A stretch of DNA of 13,616 bases from Nitrososphaerota archaeon (GTDB lineage Archaea; Thermoproteota; Nitrososphaeria; Nitrososphaerales; UBA183), in contig JAPCJN010000042.1 in assembly GCA_027886925.1 (NCBI GenBank), positions 402-14,017 on the forward strand. Reading direction: 5' to 3'. This document shows, piece after piece, positions 1 to 7,382 of this stretch. Each line of letters starts with the position of its first letter. Position 1 is the stretch's first letter. Both the position numbers and the translations under genes were made by a program. The notes below the pieces were generated by a model. It ran no database searches, had not been told where the DNA came from, and was given only the letters and a program-made list of their open reading frames with translations.

Positions 1-1744
1 TGAACTTGTTCATCTCGGTGTTGTTCAACGGGTTGACGGCGACGCTCCCCCTGTAGGGGCCTGGCGCGATGTAACCGTGCGGATGCGGGTTCGTTCCCTG
101 CATCTTGAGTTGTCCCGAGTCATACATCTGGTAAATCTTGTCCCATTCCGCTCCGATGTTGCAGCTCGTGTTGTTACCTGCCTGACATTCGAAAGGCTGC
201 GAGAGGGGCGAAGTCGAAGACCCAAGGGTCTTGGGGTTGGGCATCGATGGGTCAAGGACCCAGTCCGGCTGCCCCGACAGGGCATTGATGCCGTAGACGA
301 TGCCGCTCTTGCATGCCTTTAGGATCATCTCTTGGCTCTTGACTTGAGCCACGATGACGTTGAGGTTGCAATCGTAGTCGTTCAAGTCCTTCGCGACCGT
401 CTTGTCGGCCCACATTATGCTTCCGTTCTTGAGGCTCATGGCGACGACAGAGTCTCCCATAAGGTTCGGGCCTGGCCTGTATGTCGCGTTCCAGTCAGGC
501 GCGGTCTGCGAAGTGCCGACGTAGAAGAGACCATTGGCGTCGTCGAGGGCATAATTGCCCCACGTATTGCTTAGTCCGCTGTTGGCCGCGATGGTGGTTC
601 CGTTCCATGCGTTCTTCATGCCTGGGTTTTGCCAGTCGTTCTGTAGGAGGCTGGCGTTCAGCGCAGAGCACGGGACTCCGCCTATCCAAACGTGCGAATT
701 CTGGCAAACGTCAACTGAAAAGTTCGGGGTGCTGCCATCGATTGCGGGCATCATGAAGGTCCTCCAGAGAAGGCTGCTCCCCGCCGAGCACACGCCTCCT
801 TGAACGGTTGTGCACGGGCCTCCCTTTGCGACGCAGCCCTGCCCGCTAGCGAGGAGGGTCTTGTTATTCGCGCCCTCTAGTGCGGCAGAGAGGCTGCATC
901 CCTCTATGAACATCCGGCCCCCGCCCGACCCCTCTGAAGAGCCTCCCATGTTGAAGAGAATCACGTTGTTCGACGGGTCGACCTGGATGTCCGCATCTCC
1001 ATATGGGTAATATTGGCCCCAGCCCTTGTATGGGCTGTAGTCGCCCGGGATGTTGTTGCAGAGGCCTGTAAGGTTGGCCATGAGGACGCCGGAGAGGGCG
1101 TTCCACCCTTGGAGTTGGCAGCCGAAGCCAGGCACCCAAACGACTCCATTCACCATGTTAACTCCATGGAGGTGACCTGGGCCGTATCCGGGTGCGACTG
1201 GTGACTTTGCGAACGCATTCCAGTCCATGCTGGGATTGTCTTGGCTCAACAGTTTCCCAGTTGATAGGTCGATCGCGTAGACAGAAAGCCCGTTTGTTGT
1301 GATGTAACCTACCCCTCCCGAGGAGAGGACAGGCGCCTGAGTTCCCTCAAGCCCCGTGCTATAAGGAAGCCCGGGGAACCTAGTTTGGAAAGGTACGGGT
1401 GTGCTCCAGATGCTTGGAATCGGGAAAATGTAGGAGACTGAGAGGCTGTTCACGCTGCTAGAGTTTAGCTGAGTCTGCGGCGTGTAATTCCACCCCTGTG
1501 AGCCCATGGCTCCGGGTCCCGTGTCCTCGGTCCAGTCCAAGGACGAGGAGTTCGCGCTGCTGCCGCCTGCAGCGGATGCGGCCAGGGGCGAAACACCTAT
1601 CGGCGAAGAACTCGACAAAACGGCCGGGTTGCTTGGGGATGTCGTCGCGGTCGCGATTTGCATCCCCGCGACCGAAGAGAGCAGAAGCAGACAGGTTATG
1701 ACGATCGAAGAAACTGAAGACAATCGATGCGGCTTCGATTTCAT
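1..1744 (-). CDS. Secreted PQQ-dependent dehydrogenase, XoxF-like metal site (3' end cut by window)
   Basis: Reading from the ATG at 1744 gives 581 residues with no stop before the window edge. It is a paralogue of the 898-residue protein next to it, so roughly 300 C-terminal residues are missing. Residues 1-30 form a Sec-type signal peptide. PQQ-dehydrogenase landmarks appear in the family order: SSEGSGGGR (Glu271, likely metal ligand), LWRTFMMP near 326-333, Trp395-Gly396 (PQQ-stacking Trp position), GTSQ at 410-413 (the GTGN block, with Gln in place of the metal-ligand Asn), WNATYRPG, then KDLNDYDCN with Asp456 and Asp458. These two align with the catalytic Asp and the extra lanthanide-binding Asp of XoxF enzymes (WDYD). 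The mature part has 12 cysteines and many N-x-S/T sequons, as expected outside the cell. The family oxidises alcohols or sugars; the substrate here is unknown. The start is supported by a TATA box about 32 bp upstream. Confidence 0.88.
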   Translation of the reverse strand, partial: MKSKPHRLSSVSSIVITCLLLLSSVAGMQIATATTSPSNPAVLSSSSPIGVSPLAASAAGGSSANSSSLDWTEDTGPGAMGSQGWNYTPQTQLNSSSVNSLSVSYIFPIPSIWSTPVPFQTRFPGLPYSTGLEGTQAPVLSSGGVGYITTNGLSVYAIDLSTGKLLSQDNPSMDWNAFAKSPVAPGYGPGHLHGVNMVNGVVWVPGFGCQLQGWNALSGVLMANLTGLCNNIPGDYSPYKGWGQYYPYGDADIQVDPSNNVILFNMGGSSEGSGGGRMFIEGCSLSAALEGANNKTLLASGQGCVAKGGPCTTVQGGVCSAGSSLLWRTFMMPAIDGSTPNFSVDVCQNSHVWIGGVPCSALNASLLQNDWQNPGMKNAWNGTTIAANSGLSNTWGNYALDDANGLFYVGTSQTAPDWNATYRPGPNLMGDSVVAMSLKNGSIMWADKTVAKDLNDYDCNLNVIVAQVKSQEMILKACKSGIVYGINALSGQPDWVLDPSMPNPKTLGSSTSPLSQPFECQAGNNTSCNIGAEWDKIYQMYDSGQLKMQGTNPHPHGYIAPGPYRGSVAVNPLNNTEMNKF

Positions 1745-1772
1745 CCTAGCCTGGCAAAAGTGCGGAATTCCG

Positions 1773-1780
1773 TATTTAAA
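1773..1780 (-). promoter_or_regulatory. TATA box of the partial PQQ dehydrogenase gene
   Basis: The minus strand reads TTTAAATA, centred about 32 bp upstream of the ATG at 1744. The archaeal TATA box lies about 26-27 bp before the transcription start, so the mRNA should begin only a few bases before the ATG. The TTAAATA core recurs at the other two PQQ-type genes. Confidence 0.65.
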
Positions 1781-1840
1781 TTTGACTGAAGTTTGGGAAG
1801 GCGCTTTTCAACGAAGACGGTTTTCCGATAACGAAAGCTG

Positions 1841-1855
1841 AAAGAAAAAAGGGGG
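1841..1855 (-). terminator. T-rich terminator after the second PQQ dehydrogenase gene
   Basis: Directly after the TAA stop (1859-1857) the minus strand reads a run of C followed by TTTTTTCTTT. Archaeal RNA polymerase terminates at such T-runs without needing a strong hairpin. It separates this gene from the promoter of its paralogue at 1773-1780. Confidence 0.6.
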
Positions 1856-1856
1856 T

Positions 1857-4553
1857 TTAGGCGCTTGGTCTTCTTCTGAGAACGACCAATGCGCCTGCGA
1901 CTATTGCGAGAGTTGCTGCGACACCTATTGCTGCGTAGAAGGCGATGTCAGAGACACCGGTTGTGCTCTGCACAGTTACGGTTGCTGCCGACCCTCCAGA
2001 CACGGTCGATGTGGTTGTCACTACCGAAGTAGTGATGCTTCCACCTGGACCGGTGATGGTAGTTGTCGACGTGGATGTCACCGTTGAGGCGTTGGGTACG
2101 CTAGTGGATAGAGATGGACCTAGGACGTACGAGATCACTGCGCCGGTTGTCACGTATCCGTGGCCGAGCGGCCCGTGTAGGCCTGCCTCGCCCAGAATTC
2201 CGTGGTTGGTGCCTCCGTAGCTGACGAGAAGGTGCATAACACCGTTCTTGTCTGGCGCAATGCTCATGGGTGCCAGGAGAGGAACTCCGACGTTGATGTC
2301 TCTCACGACCGCCCCGGTCTTCGCATCGTTGAAGACGAGGTGACCGTCAGGCCAGTCTGAGATGACCATTCCGCCAGTCGCGATGATCCCACCTCTGTAG
2401 TAGATGGGTCTCGTGTAGTTCCACATCACTTGTCCAGTTGCGATGTTGATTGCAAGGATTGTTGCATTAGTTGTCTGCTGTCCACCAAAGTAGAGGTTGG
2501 TCCCTGAGATGTTGCCAGCCTGACCCTGCTTTTCCACGCTGCCAATCCAGTCATGCTCCTGCGGACCTGTCATGACCACGGTGTAGTAGACACCAGCTGT
2601 CGGGTCTATGGCATCCTCCGTTTCAGCCATGTACCTTTCCTCATAGTAGCCCGGACCCTTGCCTTGAATGTCGTTTGCTAAGCAAGCTGCTTGGCTACCG
2701 GTCGGACAGACATAGCCTGGATTGCACGTCACTGTGGCGCTTCCGATGCCAGTGCACGAGCCCATCTCAGTTGCGTTGAGCGGGTCGATTGCATGCTCAC
2801 CTATTACGGGTGCGCCAGTGATGTATCCGTGTGGGTGTGGGTTAGTCCCTGCCATCTTGAATGGGCCGCTGATGTAGCTGTTCGGGTAGGTTCCGTTCTG
2901 CTTGAAGGAGGCCATAATCTTTGACCAGACTAGACCAAGATCGCAAGCCGTCGCGTTGGTCGGGCTGCAAATCATGGCCTTGGAGAGCGGTGATGCGCCA
3001 CCAGAATTGTGGATTGTGTTTTGGTCAGGCATTGCTGGGTCAAGGAACCACAGAGGCTGACCTGAGATGCCGTTCATCGCGAACGTGATCGAGCTCTTGC
3101 AAGTCTTGACGAATGTTGGTCCTGCGGTGGGTAGGCGAACGAAGCTTGTGTTGAGGTTGCAGTCCTGATCGTTGATGTCTCGGGCTAGGCTCTTGTTGCT
3201 CCACATGACCGTTCCATTCTGCAAGTTAAGTCCTACGACCGCATTGCAGAGTATGGACGGGCCCATGCGGAGCGTCGCGTTCCAGTCAGGCCCGGTGTCA
3301 CCAGTGCCGATCGCCATGACGCCGTCCGTTTCATCGAGTGCGATCTGGCCCCAGGCGCCGCTGCACCCTGTGCTGGGAGCTACGCTGCTGCCGCCCCATT
3401 CCTTGGCAAGGTCAGGGCGCGAACCATCGACCGAAATCAGGCTCTGATTCATGGCCTGACAGGGGACTCCTGCAACCCAGATGTGACCTGCGCTGCAGAG
3501 GTTGGTAGCGAAGTTTGGCGTGCTCCCGTCGTCCGCTGGCATGAGGAAGGTTCTCCAGAGCATCGTGCTTCCGCTGGAGCAGAGACCACCGGCGACGGTG
3601 GTGCATGCTCCTCCATTGGCTACACAATTTTGTCCTGCGAGAGAAGCCGAGAGGCTGCACGCATAGACGTTGAACCTACCTCCGTTTGCGCCTTCACCTG
3701 AGCCCGCCATCCAGAATATGACTTCGTTGTATTTGTTTGAGACTTGGACTTCACCGATTCCATTGCTGAAAGTCTTGCCAGTGCCTGACACTGGGTTGGT
3801 GTTGCCGGGTACGTTGTCGCACATGCCCGTTAGGTTTGCCAAGAGAGCGCCGGTTGAAACCTGCCATCCCTGAATCTGGCAGCCCCATCCTGGAACCCAT
3901 GCGACTCCGTTGACTATGTTCCAGCCGTGCTGGTGGCTTGGACCGCCCGAAGCTTCGGGGGTCTTGAGCCACGCGGCGAAGTCGAACGATGGGTCCACTT
4001 CTCCTGATGCTCCAAGCTTGCAAGTTCCTGCCTTTATCTCAGCTCCGAGCGAGCTACCTGAGGCGACTGCTGGGCATTGTGAGGGGGTCGCCAACTGCGC
4101 ACCTGTCGCGCCGTTGATTCCATAGATGTTGAGGTAGTTCGAGAGAATGTAGAAGGTTCCGTTGGCTGAAAGTACGGAGGACTGCGTTCCCTCGTTGTTA
4201 CCGTTATACGTGTATCCGGGGACACGCGTTGCGAGCGGTGTACTAGAGCTCAGTGCGCTAGGAATGGGAAAGATGTAGGAGACCGCGAGGTTGTTCACGT
4301 TACTAGCAGTGATTTGGGTTTGCGGTGAGTAGTTTTCCCCGGCGATTCCATAGGTCGACGGACCGGTATATTCGGTCCAGTCCAACGACGAGTTGTATGT
4401 CGTCGCCGCGGCGAGGGGGGCCCCCTTGCTAGAGTTCGCGAGAGAAGCCGAGCTGTTTGGTTGGATGCCAAAGATTGGCGAGTTGACCATTGAGGACATT
4501 AGAAGTATTGCTGTCATTGATATCGAAGTTAGTAGAGCAGTTTTCGTTTTCAT
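1857..4553 (-). CDS. Secreted, C-terminally membrane-anchored PQQ-dependent dehydrogenase, XoxF-like Asp-x-Asp
   Basis: 898 residues from the ATG at 4553. An in-frame ATG at 4577 exists but lies only about 6 bp from the TATA centre, so it should not be in the mRNA. Order: signal peptide (about 1-27), beta-propeller (about 50-810), Ser/Thr-rich stalk (about 815-865), membrane helix (about 868-891), then RRR. Metal and PQQ landmarks: SGEGANGGR (Glu287), LWRTFLMP (near 331-338), Trp401-Gly402, GTGD (416-419, Asp where GTGN has Asn), WNATLRMG, and RDINDQDCN with Asp462 (catalytic position) and Asp464 (extra lanthanide-ligand position of XoxF). The last blade reads GQVMWNY...RGGIIATGGMV...DGHLVFNDAKTG, typical of PQQ alcohol dehydrogenases. 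Twenty cysteines suggest extensive disulfides; the adjacent Cys-Cys of bacterial methanol dehydrogenases is absent. Likely role: oxidising an alcohol or sugar at the outer cell surface. Substrate, cofactor metal and electron acceptor cannot be read from the sequence. Confidence 0.9.
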   Translation of the reverse strand: MKTKTALLTSISMTAILLMSSMVNSPIFGIQPNSSASLANSSKGAPLAAATTYNSSLDWTEYTGPSTYGIAGENYSPQTQITASNVNNLAVSYIFPIPSALSSSTPLATRVPGYTYNGNNEGTQSSVLSANGTFYILSNYLNIYGINGATGAQLATPSQCPAVASGSSLGAEIKAGTCKLGASGEVDPSFDFAAWLKTPEASGGPSHQHGWNIVNGVAWVPGWGCQIQGWQVSTGALLANLTGMCDNVPGNTNPVSGTGKTFSNGIGEVQVSNKYNEVIFWMAGSGEGANGGRFNVYACSLSASLAGQNCVANGGACTTVAGGLCSSGSTMLWRTFLMPADDGSTPNFATNLCSAGHIWVAGVPCQAMNQSLISVDGSRPDLAKEWGGSSVAPSTGCSGAWGQIALDETDGVMAIGTGDTGPDWNATLRMGPSILCNAVVGLNLQNGTVMWSNKSLARDINDQDCNLNTSFVRLPTAGPTFVKTCKSSITFAMNGISGQPLWFLDPAMPDQNTIHNSGGASPLSKAMICSPTNATACDLGLVWSKIMASFKQNGTYPNSYISGPFKMAGTNPHPHGYITGAPVIGEHAIDPLNATEMGSCTGIGSATVTCNPGYVCPTGSQAACLANDIQGKGPGYYEERYMAETEDAIDPTAGVYYTVVMTGPQEHDWIGSVEKQGQAGNISGTNLYFGGQQTTNATILAINIATGQVMWNYTRPIYYRGGIIATGGMVISDWPDGHLVFNDAKTGAVVRDINVGVPLLAPMSIAPDKNGVMHLLVSYGGTNHGILGEAGLHGPLGHGYVTTGAVISYVLGPSLSTSVPNASTVTSTSTTTITGPGGSITTSVVTTTSTVSGGSAATVTVQSTTGVSDIAFYAAIGVAATLAIVAGALVVLRRRPSA

Positions 4554-4579
4554 CGTTGTTCTGCAGTAGACGAACATTG

Positions 4580-4587
4580 TTATTTAA
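4580..4587 (-). promoter_or_regulatory. TATA box of the second PQQ dehydrogenase gene
   Basis: The minus strand reads TTAAATAA, centred about 30 bp before the ATG at 4553 and only about 6 bp before the alternative ATG at 4577. The expected transcription start is near 4557, which decides in favour of the inner ATG and implies an almost leaderless mRNA. Confidence 0.65.
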
Positions 4588-4670
4588 CTCTAGCGACGAA
4601 TGATGTAATATTAACAACCATGGCGGGCGGCGTATTACACCGCGTTTTCGTTCTTATTTTGAGAGACCGT

Positions 4671-6503
4671 TCAACGGCCACCCGGAGTGAACAATTCCAT
4701 CTGGACCTGCTGTTTTGTGTTGACGCTAAACCCGACGACTACCAGTCCCGGCTGACCGTGGACTCCGTTCGTCACAAGCAGGCTCGATACACCCAACGCG
4801 ACATGGATGTCTTCGAGAGCGGAACCCGTTTTACTCGCGCCCACGTATATCTCGCCCTGGTAAGTGCCCAGATAGGCGACCCCGTTTGATGTGCCGATGT
4901 AGCTGAATTCTTGGTTTGGTACTTGAGATTGCCAAGCAAATGTCTGTTTCACAAGGTCGAAAGCCCAGACAGTGCTATTCCAAGGAGCACCCTGTCCGGT
5001 CGAATTGCTAGGGAGACCTCCAAGAGGATTGCCCCACTTGCCGACTGCGCCCAAGAGGAGCCCGTTGTCTTGGTCGTAGGCTATGTTCGTCCCATACGCC
5101 ACGGCCGGGTTCTGGGTTGGTCGTCCTCCGGTCAGGGATGCTAGGGAGGCGTGCATCGCGCTCTGATTCTGGACATTCAGAAGATGAGCGCCGTTGGCTC
5201 GCACCACCCCAGGGACTTGGCCGGAGTAGAGGAGCGCTCCGGAAGATGGATTGAGGAGGAAGAGATAGCCGTTCTCACAGGCCTTTGCTATCACCTGTCT
5301 TTGAGTTCCCCCGATTGTCGCCTGCAGCATCGCGATATTCCCCTTGCATCCCCATCCCCATACGTCGTGGGGCGTGACTTGGAACGACCAGAGGATGCTG
5401 CCGCTTGTCGTATTCAGCGCCACTACGGAGCTGCTGAAGAGCCCGGGACCGTTGAATGAGTTAGAATACGACACAGGCAAGGGCGAACTGGTCGAGATGT
5501 AAGTCGTGTCGTTGGCGGCGTCGACCAGCCACGTCGAGTTTGCCTCAGGGCCAGTGCTGAAAATTGCATTTCCTGACTGAGACGACCAGTCGCCTGAAAT
5601 GATTGACTGGAGCGTGCTCGCAGGGAGTGCCTTCAGGTCGACCGCTGTAGTTCCATCAAACTCCCAGAGATGTGGAGTCGAGTTCACCTGGGCGGCCTCC
5701 CACTGGGGATTGCTGCCATCTTGCGGCGGCGAGAGATACGTAGTCCAGATCGAGGAAGCAGTCTTGCCACTTATCTTCCATCCTTCGACAAATCCCCTTC
5801 CAGGGGTGCCTGTGGTGTTCACGCTCAAGCCAGTGATGATGATAGAGCGAGATTGATCGATGCCAAATTCTGGCGCCGCCACCGAATATGCCCCCCGATT
5901 CCCATCCGAACCGACGGCGGGCACGGTCAAATTGAATTGGTGATCCACGATCCCTTGAATCGTCGTGAATGAGTAGACGCCATCCCATGGCGTCGAGACC
6001 CAAACCAGCGGACTTCCGCCAATTTGCCCGGTAGTTGCGGTGTGGAAGAGAGGAGCGACGGACGGCAGGGACTCGTTCGGAGCATTCGGTAGAGGCGTAT
6101 CAAATATCTCGGTCTGCGTCTCGATGTTCATGCCGTAGAGCTCGTAGTTCCCCGCATTCGCGATGTAAGAGATGCCGCCCAAGGCGACCTGGCGGCCAGA
6201 CCCCCCTTGGAGGAAGGGAGTTGTTTGCATAGGAAATCCGTTAAAGGCCTTCTCGGACAATACGGACGCGTTCGAGGCTGGGATGCCCGTATTGGCGCTC
6301 AGCGCCCAGTTGTCGGCGTTACCATACTCACCGGGATAGTCAAGTGCTGAATCGTAGGTGGACGACGCAGAGGTATGAGGTCCAATGAGTTTGGGCGCCT
6401 CATAGTATAGCGCTGCTATCAGAATTAGAAGAACCACCCCGATTGCGATCAAGATGTTGCGCGTAGAATTTGAAGACGTAGACCGTTGTCGACGAACGGA
6501 CAA
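4671..6503 (-). CDS. Membrane-anchored PQQ-type beta-propeller protein lacking the metal and catalytic Asp residues
   Basis: 610 residues from a TTG at 6503; no ATG lies between the TATA box and this codon. A basic N-terminus and one helix (about 16-33) anchor the protein, with the propeller outside. Family signs: FVEGWKISG...IWTTYLSPPQDG (238-262), a strand with VVALNTTSGSILWSFQ (360-375), then TPHDVW (377-382), the landmark of bacterial PQQ alcohol dehydrogenases. The next positions, which should be Asp-x-Asp, read Gly383-Trp-Gly385. The GTGN block reads STSS (337-340), no Glu is found where the other ligand is expected, and the Trp-Gly block is missing. It therefore probably cannot bind a PQQ-metal cofactor in the normal way. 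Cys386 and Cys409 match a Cys pair in the two paralogues. It ends about 200 residues earlier than its neighbour, with no C-terminal anchor. It could be a scaffold, a substrate-binding or electron-transfer partner, or an enzyme with changed chemistry. Confidence 0.8.
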   Translation of the reverse strand: MSVRRQRSTSSNSTRNILIAIGVVLLILIAALYYEAPKLIGPHTSASSTYDSALDYPGEYGNADNWALSANTGIPASNASVLSEKAFNGFPMQTTPFLQGGSGRQVALGGISYIANAGNYELYGMNIETQTEIFDTPLPNAPNESLPSVAPLFHTATTGQIGGSPLVWVSTPWDGVYSFTTIQGIVDHQFNLTVPAVGSDGNRGAYSVAAPEFGIDQSRSIIITGLSVNTTGTPGRGFVEGWKISGKTASSIWTTYLSPPQDGSNPQWEAAQVNSTPHLWEFDGTTAVDLKALPASTLQSIISGDWSSQSGNAIFSTGPEANSTWLVDAANDTTYISTSSPLPVSYSNSFNGPGLFSSSVVALNTTSGSILWSFQVTPHDVWGWGCKGNIAMLQATIGGTQRQVIAKACENGYLFLLNPSSGALLYSGQVPGVVRANGAHLLNVQNQSAMHASLASLTGGRPTQNPAVAYGTNIAYDQDNGLLLGAVGKWGNPLGGLPSNSTGQGAPWNSTVWAFDLVKQTFAWQSQVPNQEFSYIGTSNGVAYLGTYQGEIYVGASKTGSALEDIHVALGVSSLLVTNGVHGQPGLVVVGFSVNTKQQVQMELFTPGGR

Positions 6504-6507
6504 CTGA

Positions 6508-6526
6508 AACGAGCCGAATGCTCGTT
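6508..6526 (-). repeat. Inverted repeat between TATA box and start of the third propeller gene
   Basis: AACGAGC (6508-6514) and GCTCGTT (6520-6526) are perfect 7-bp inverted arms around the 5-base spacer CGAAT. The repeat ends 4 bases before the TTG start and lies across the predicted transcription start, a common position for an archaeal repressor site. A short hairpin in the 5' end of the mRNA is the alternative. Confidence 0.4.
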
Positions 6527-6531
6527 ATGAT

Positions 6532-6539
6532 TTATTTAA
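6532..6539 (-). promoter_or_regulatory. TATA box of the third propeller gene
   Basis: The minus strand reads TTAAATAA, centred about 32 bp upstream of the TTG start at 6503. It has the same core and spacing as at the two paralogues and supports the TTG as a real start. Confidence 0.6.
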
Positions 6540-6544
6540 GCCTT

Positions 6545-6569
6545 GAAAAGAAAAACGGCCGCGGCTTGC
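6545..6569 (-). terminator. GC-rich palindrome plus T-run ending the membrane-protein cluster
   Basis: On the minus strand a GC-rich stretch around the palindrome CCGCGG is followed by TTTTTCTTTT. It lies about 40-65 bases after the stop of the 37-residue protein and just before the TATA box of the next gene, so it separates the two transcription units. Confidence 0.55.
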
Positions 6570-6610
6570 TTTGATTCATTTCCGCTCAAACTTTCAACAC
6601 AGGCTAGCTA

Positions 6611-6724
6611 TCAATACTTGCCGATGACCAGAAAGATCTCGATTCCGATTATTAGGGCGATCACAGCACCCAAGCCAATCAAGACAAGGAGCCTCTTTTG
6701 ATTTCTATTCATCTCGTTCTCCAT
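6611..6724 (-). CDS. Single-helix membrane microprotein (37 aa)
   Basis: The reading frame MENEMNRNQKRLLVLIGLGA... ends at TGA (6613-6611) and encodes a basic N-terminus (Arg7, Lys10, Arg11) followed by one hydrophobic helix (about 12-34) containing a single Glu29, then GKY. It starts 4 bases after the stop of the four-helix protein upstream, which implies cotranslation. A GGAG six bases before the second ATG (Met5, at 6712) makes a 33-residue product equally likely. The shape resembles small accessory subunits of membrane respiratory complexes, but I cannot assign a family. The charged residue within the helix and the close coupling suggest that it packs against the neighbouring protein (inference). 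Confidence 0.6.
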   Translation of the reverse strand: MENEMNRNQKRLLVLIGLGAVIALIIGIEIFLVIGKY

Positions 6725-6728
6725 CTCG

Positions 6729-7262
6729 CTACCTATTGCCGCTGGTGGTCGCGGTTATCAGGTTCACAATACCCGTGATGGTCGAAAGGAGAGCGATGAC
6801 GATCAACGTCCCTACCGGGATGACGACCCAGGAGATTATCTGGGTTATTACGACCTGGCCAAATCCATTGTGATACAGCGTCCCTCCATAGTAGCCGGCT
6901 TCGATTCCCATGAATGTAGCGATGCCATAGATTGCGATCTCGAAGGAGACAAGTTGCGCAAGGGCGAGGAAATCGCTCACGGTGTCCTTCCCGTATAGTT
7001 TGGGGAGCATGTAATAGATGAAGCACCAGATGAAACTACCCACGACACCGGTGATGAGAAAGACAAAGTATGCGATGAACATCCACGTTCCTGGCCACAC
7101 TTCCAGCTTCAACGGGAGTCCCAACTGTGGGACTAGGACGGGGAGAGTGGCGACGGCTGCTGTGACAATATTGATGAGCCCCGCCTTGAAGAAATATCTT
7201 GAAACCTGTTCAGAAGGCACCTGCCCGAACAGTGGAATATTTCGGCTTCCATCTCTATTCAT
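6729..7262 (-). CDS. Four-helix membrane protein, weak heme-copper-oxidase-subunit-I-like look
   Basis: 177 residues, starting at the ATG at 7262 and ending in TAG. Hydrophobic segments lie at about 27-46, 59-86, 101-121 and 137-168. The loop after helix 2 reads FIYYMLPKLYGKD, reminiscent of segments in heme-copper oxidase subunit I and related four-helix proteins. The only His (131) is in a loop, so there is no set of heme or copper ligands and it is not itself an oxidase. GGAG at about 12 bases upstream could help initiation. The 37-residue protein follows 4 bases later; the NTF2-like gene lies 120 bases upstream on the same strand. A quinone-interacting or assembly partner for a respiratory or PQQ enzyme is possible, by analogy with the membrane domain of PQQ glucose dehydrogenase. 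The family is unassigned. Confidence 0.8.
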   Translation of the reverse strand: MNRDGSRNIPLFGQVPSEQVSRYFFKAGLINIVTAAVATLPVLVPQLGLPLKLEVWPGTWMFIAYFVFLITGVVGSFIWCFIYYMLPKLYGKDTVSDFLALAQLVSFEIAIYGIATFMGIEAGYYGGTLYHNGFGQVVITQIISWVVIPVGTLIVIALLSTITGIVNLITATTSGNR

Positions 7263-7382
7263 CGTGAAATATATCTCCTCGTGCGCCTCTAGCTCGTGAC
7301 TTAATCAGCATGATGATATGTTGGAACGAAAAGCGGAAATCTCTCCTCTTCTTTTGCTCCACGTCTCTTTCTTGAATTGCGA

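Noticed and set aside
1..1744. Interpreting the first propeller gene as a truncated pseudogene
   Set aside because: The frame is open up to the window edge with all landmarks in order; it is cut by the window, not by a stop.
6729..7262. Reading the four-helix protein as a true cytochrome oxidase subunit
   Set aside because: It is too short and lacks the conserved His ligands; only a local resemblance remains.
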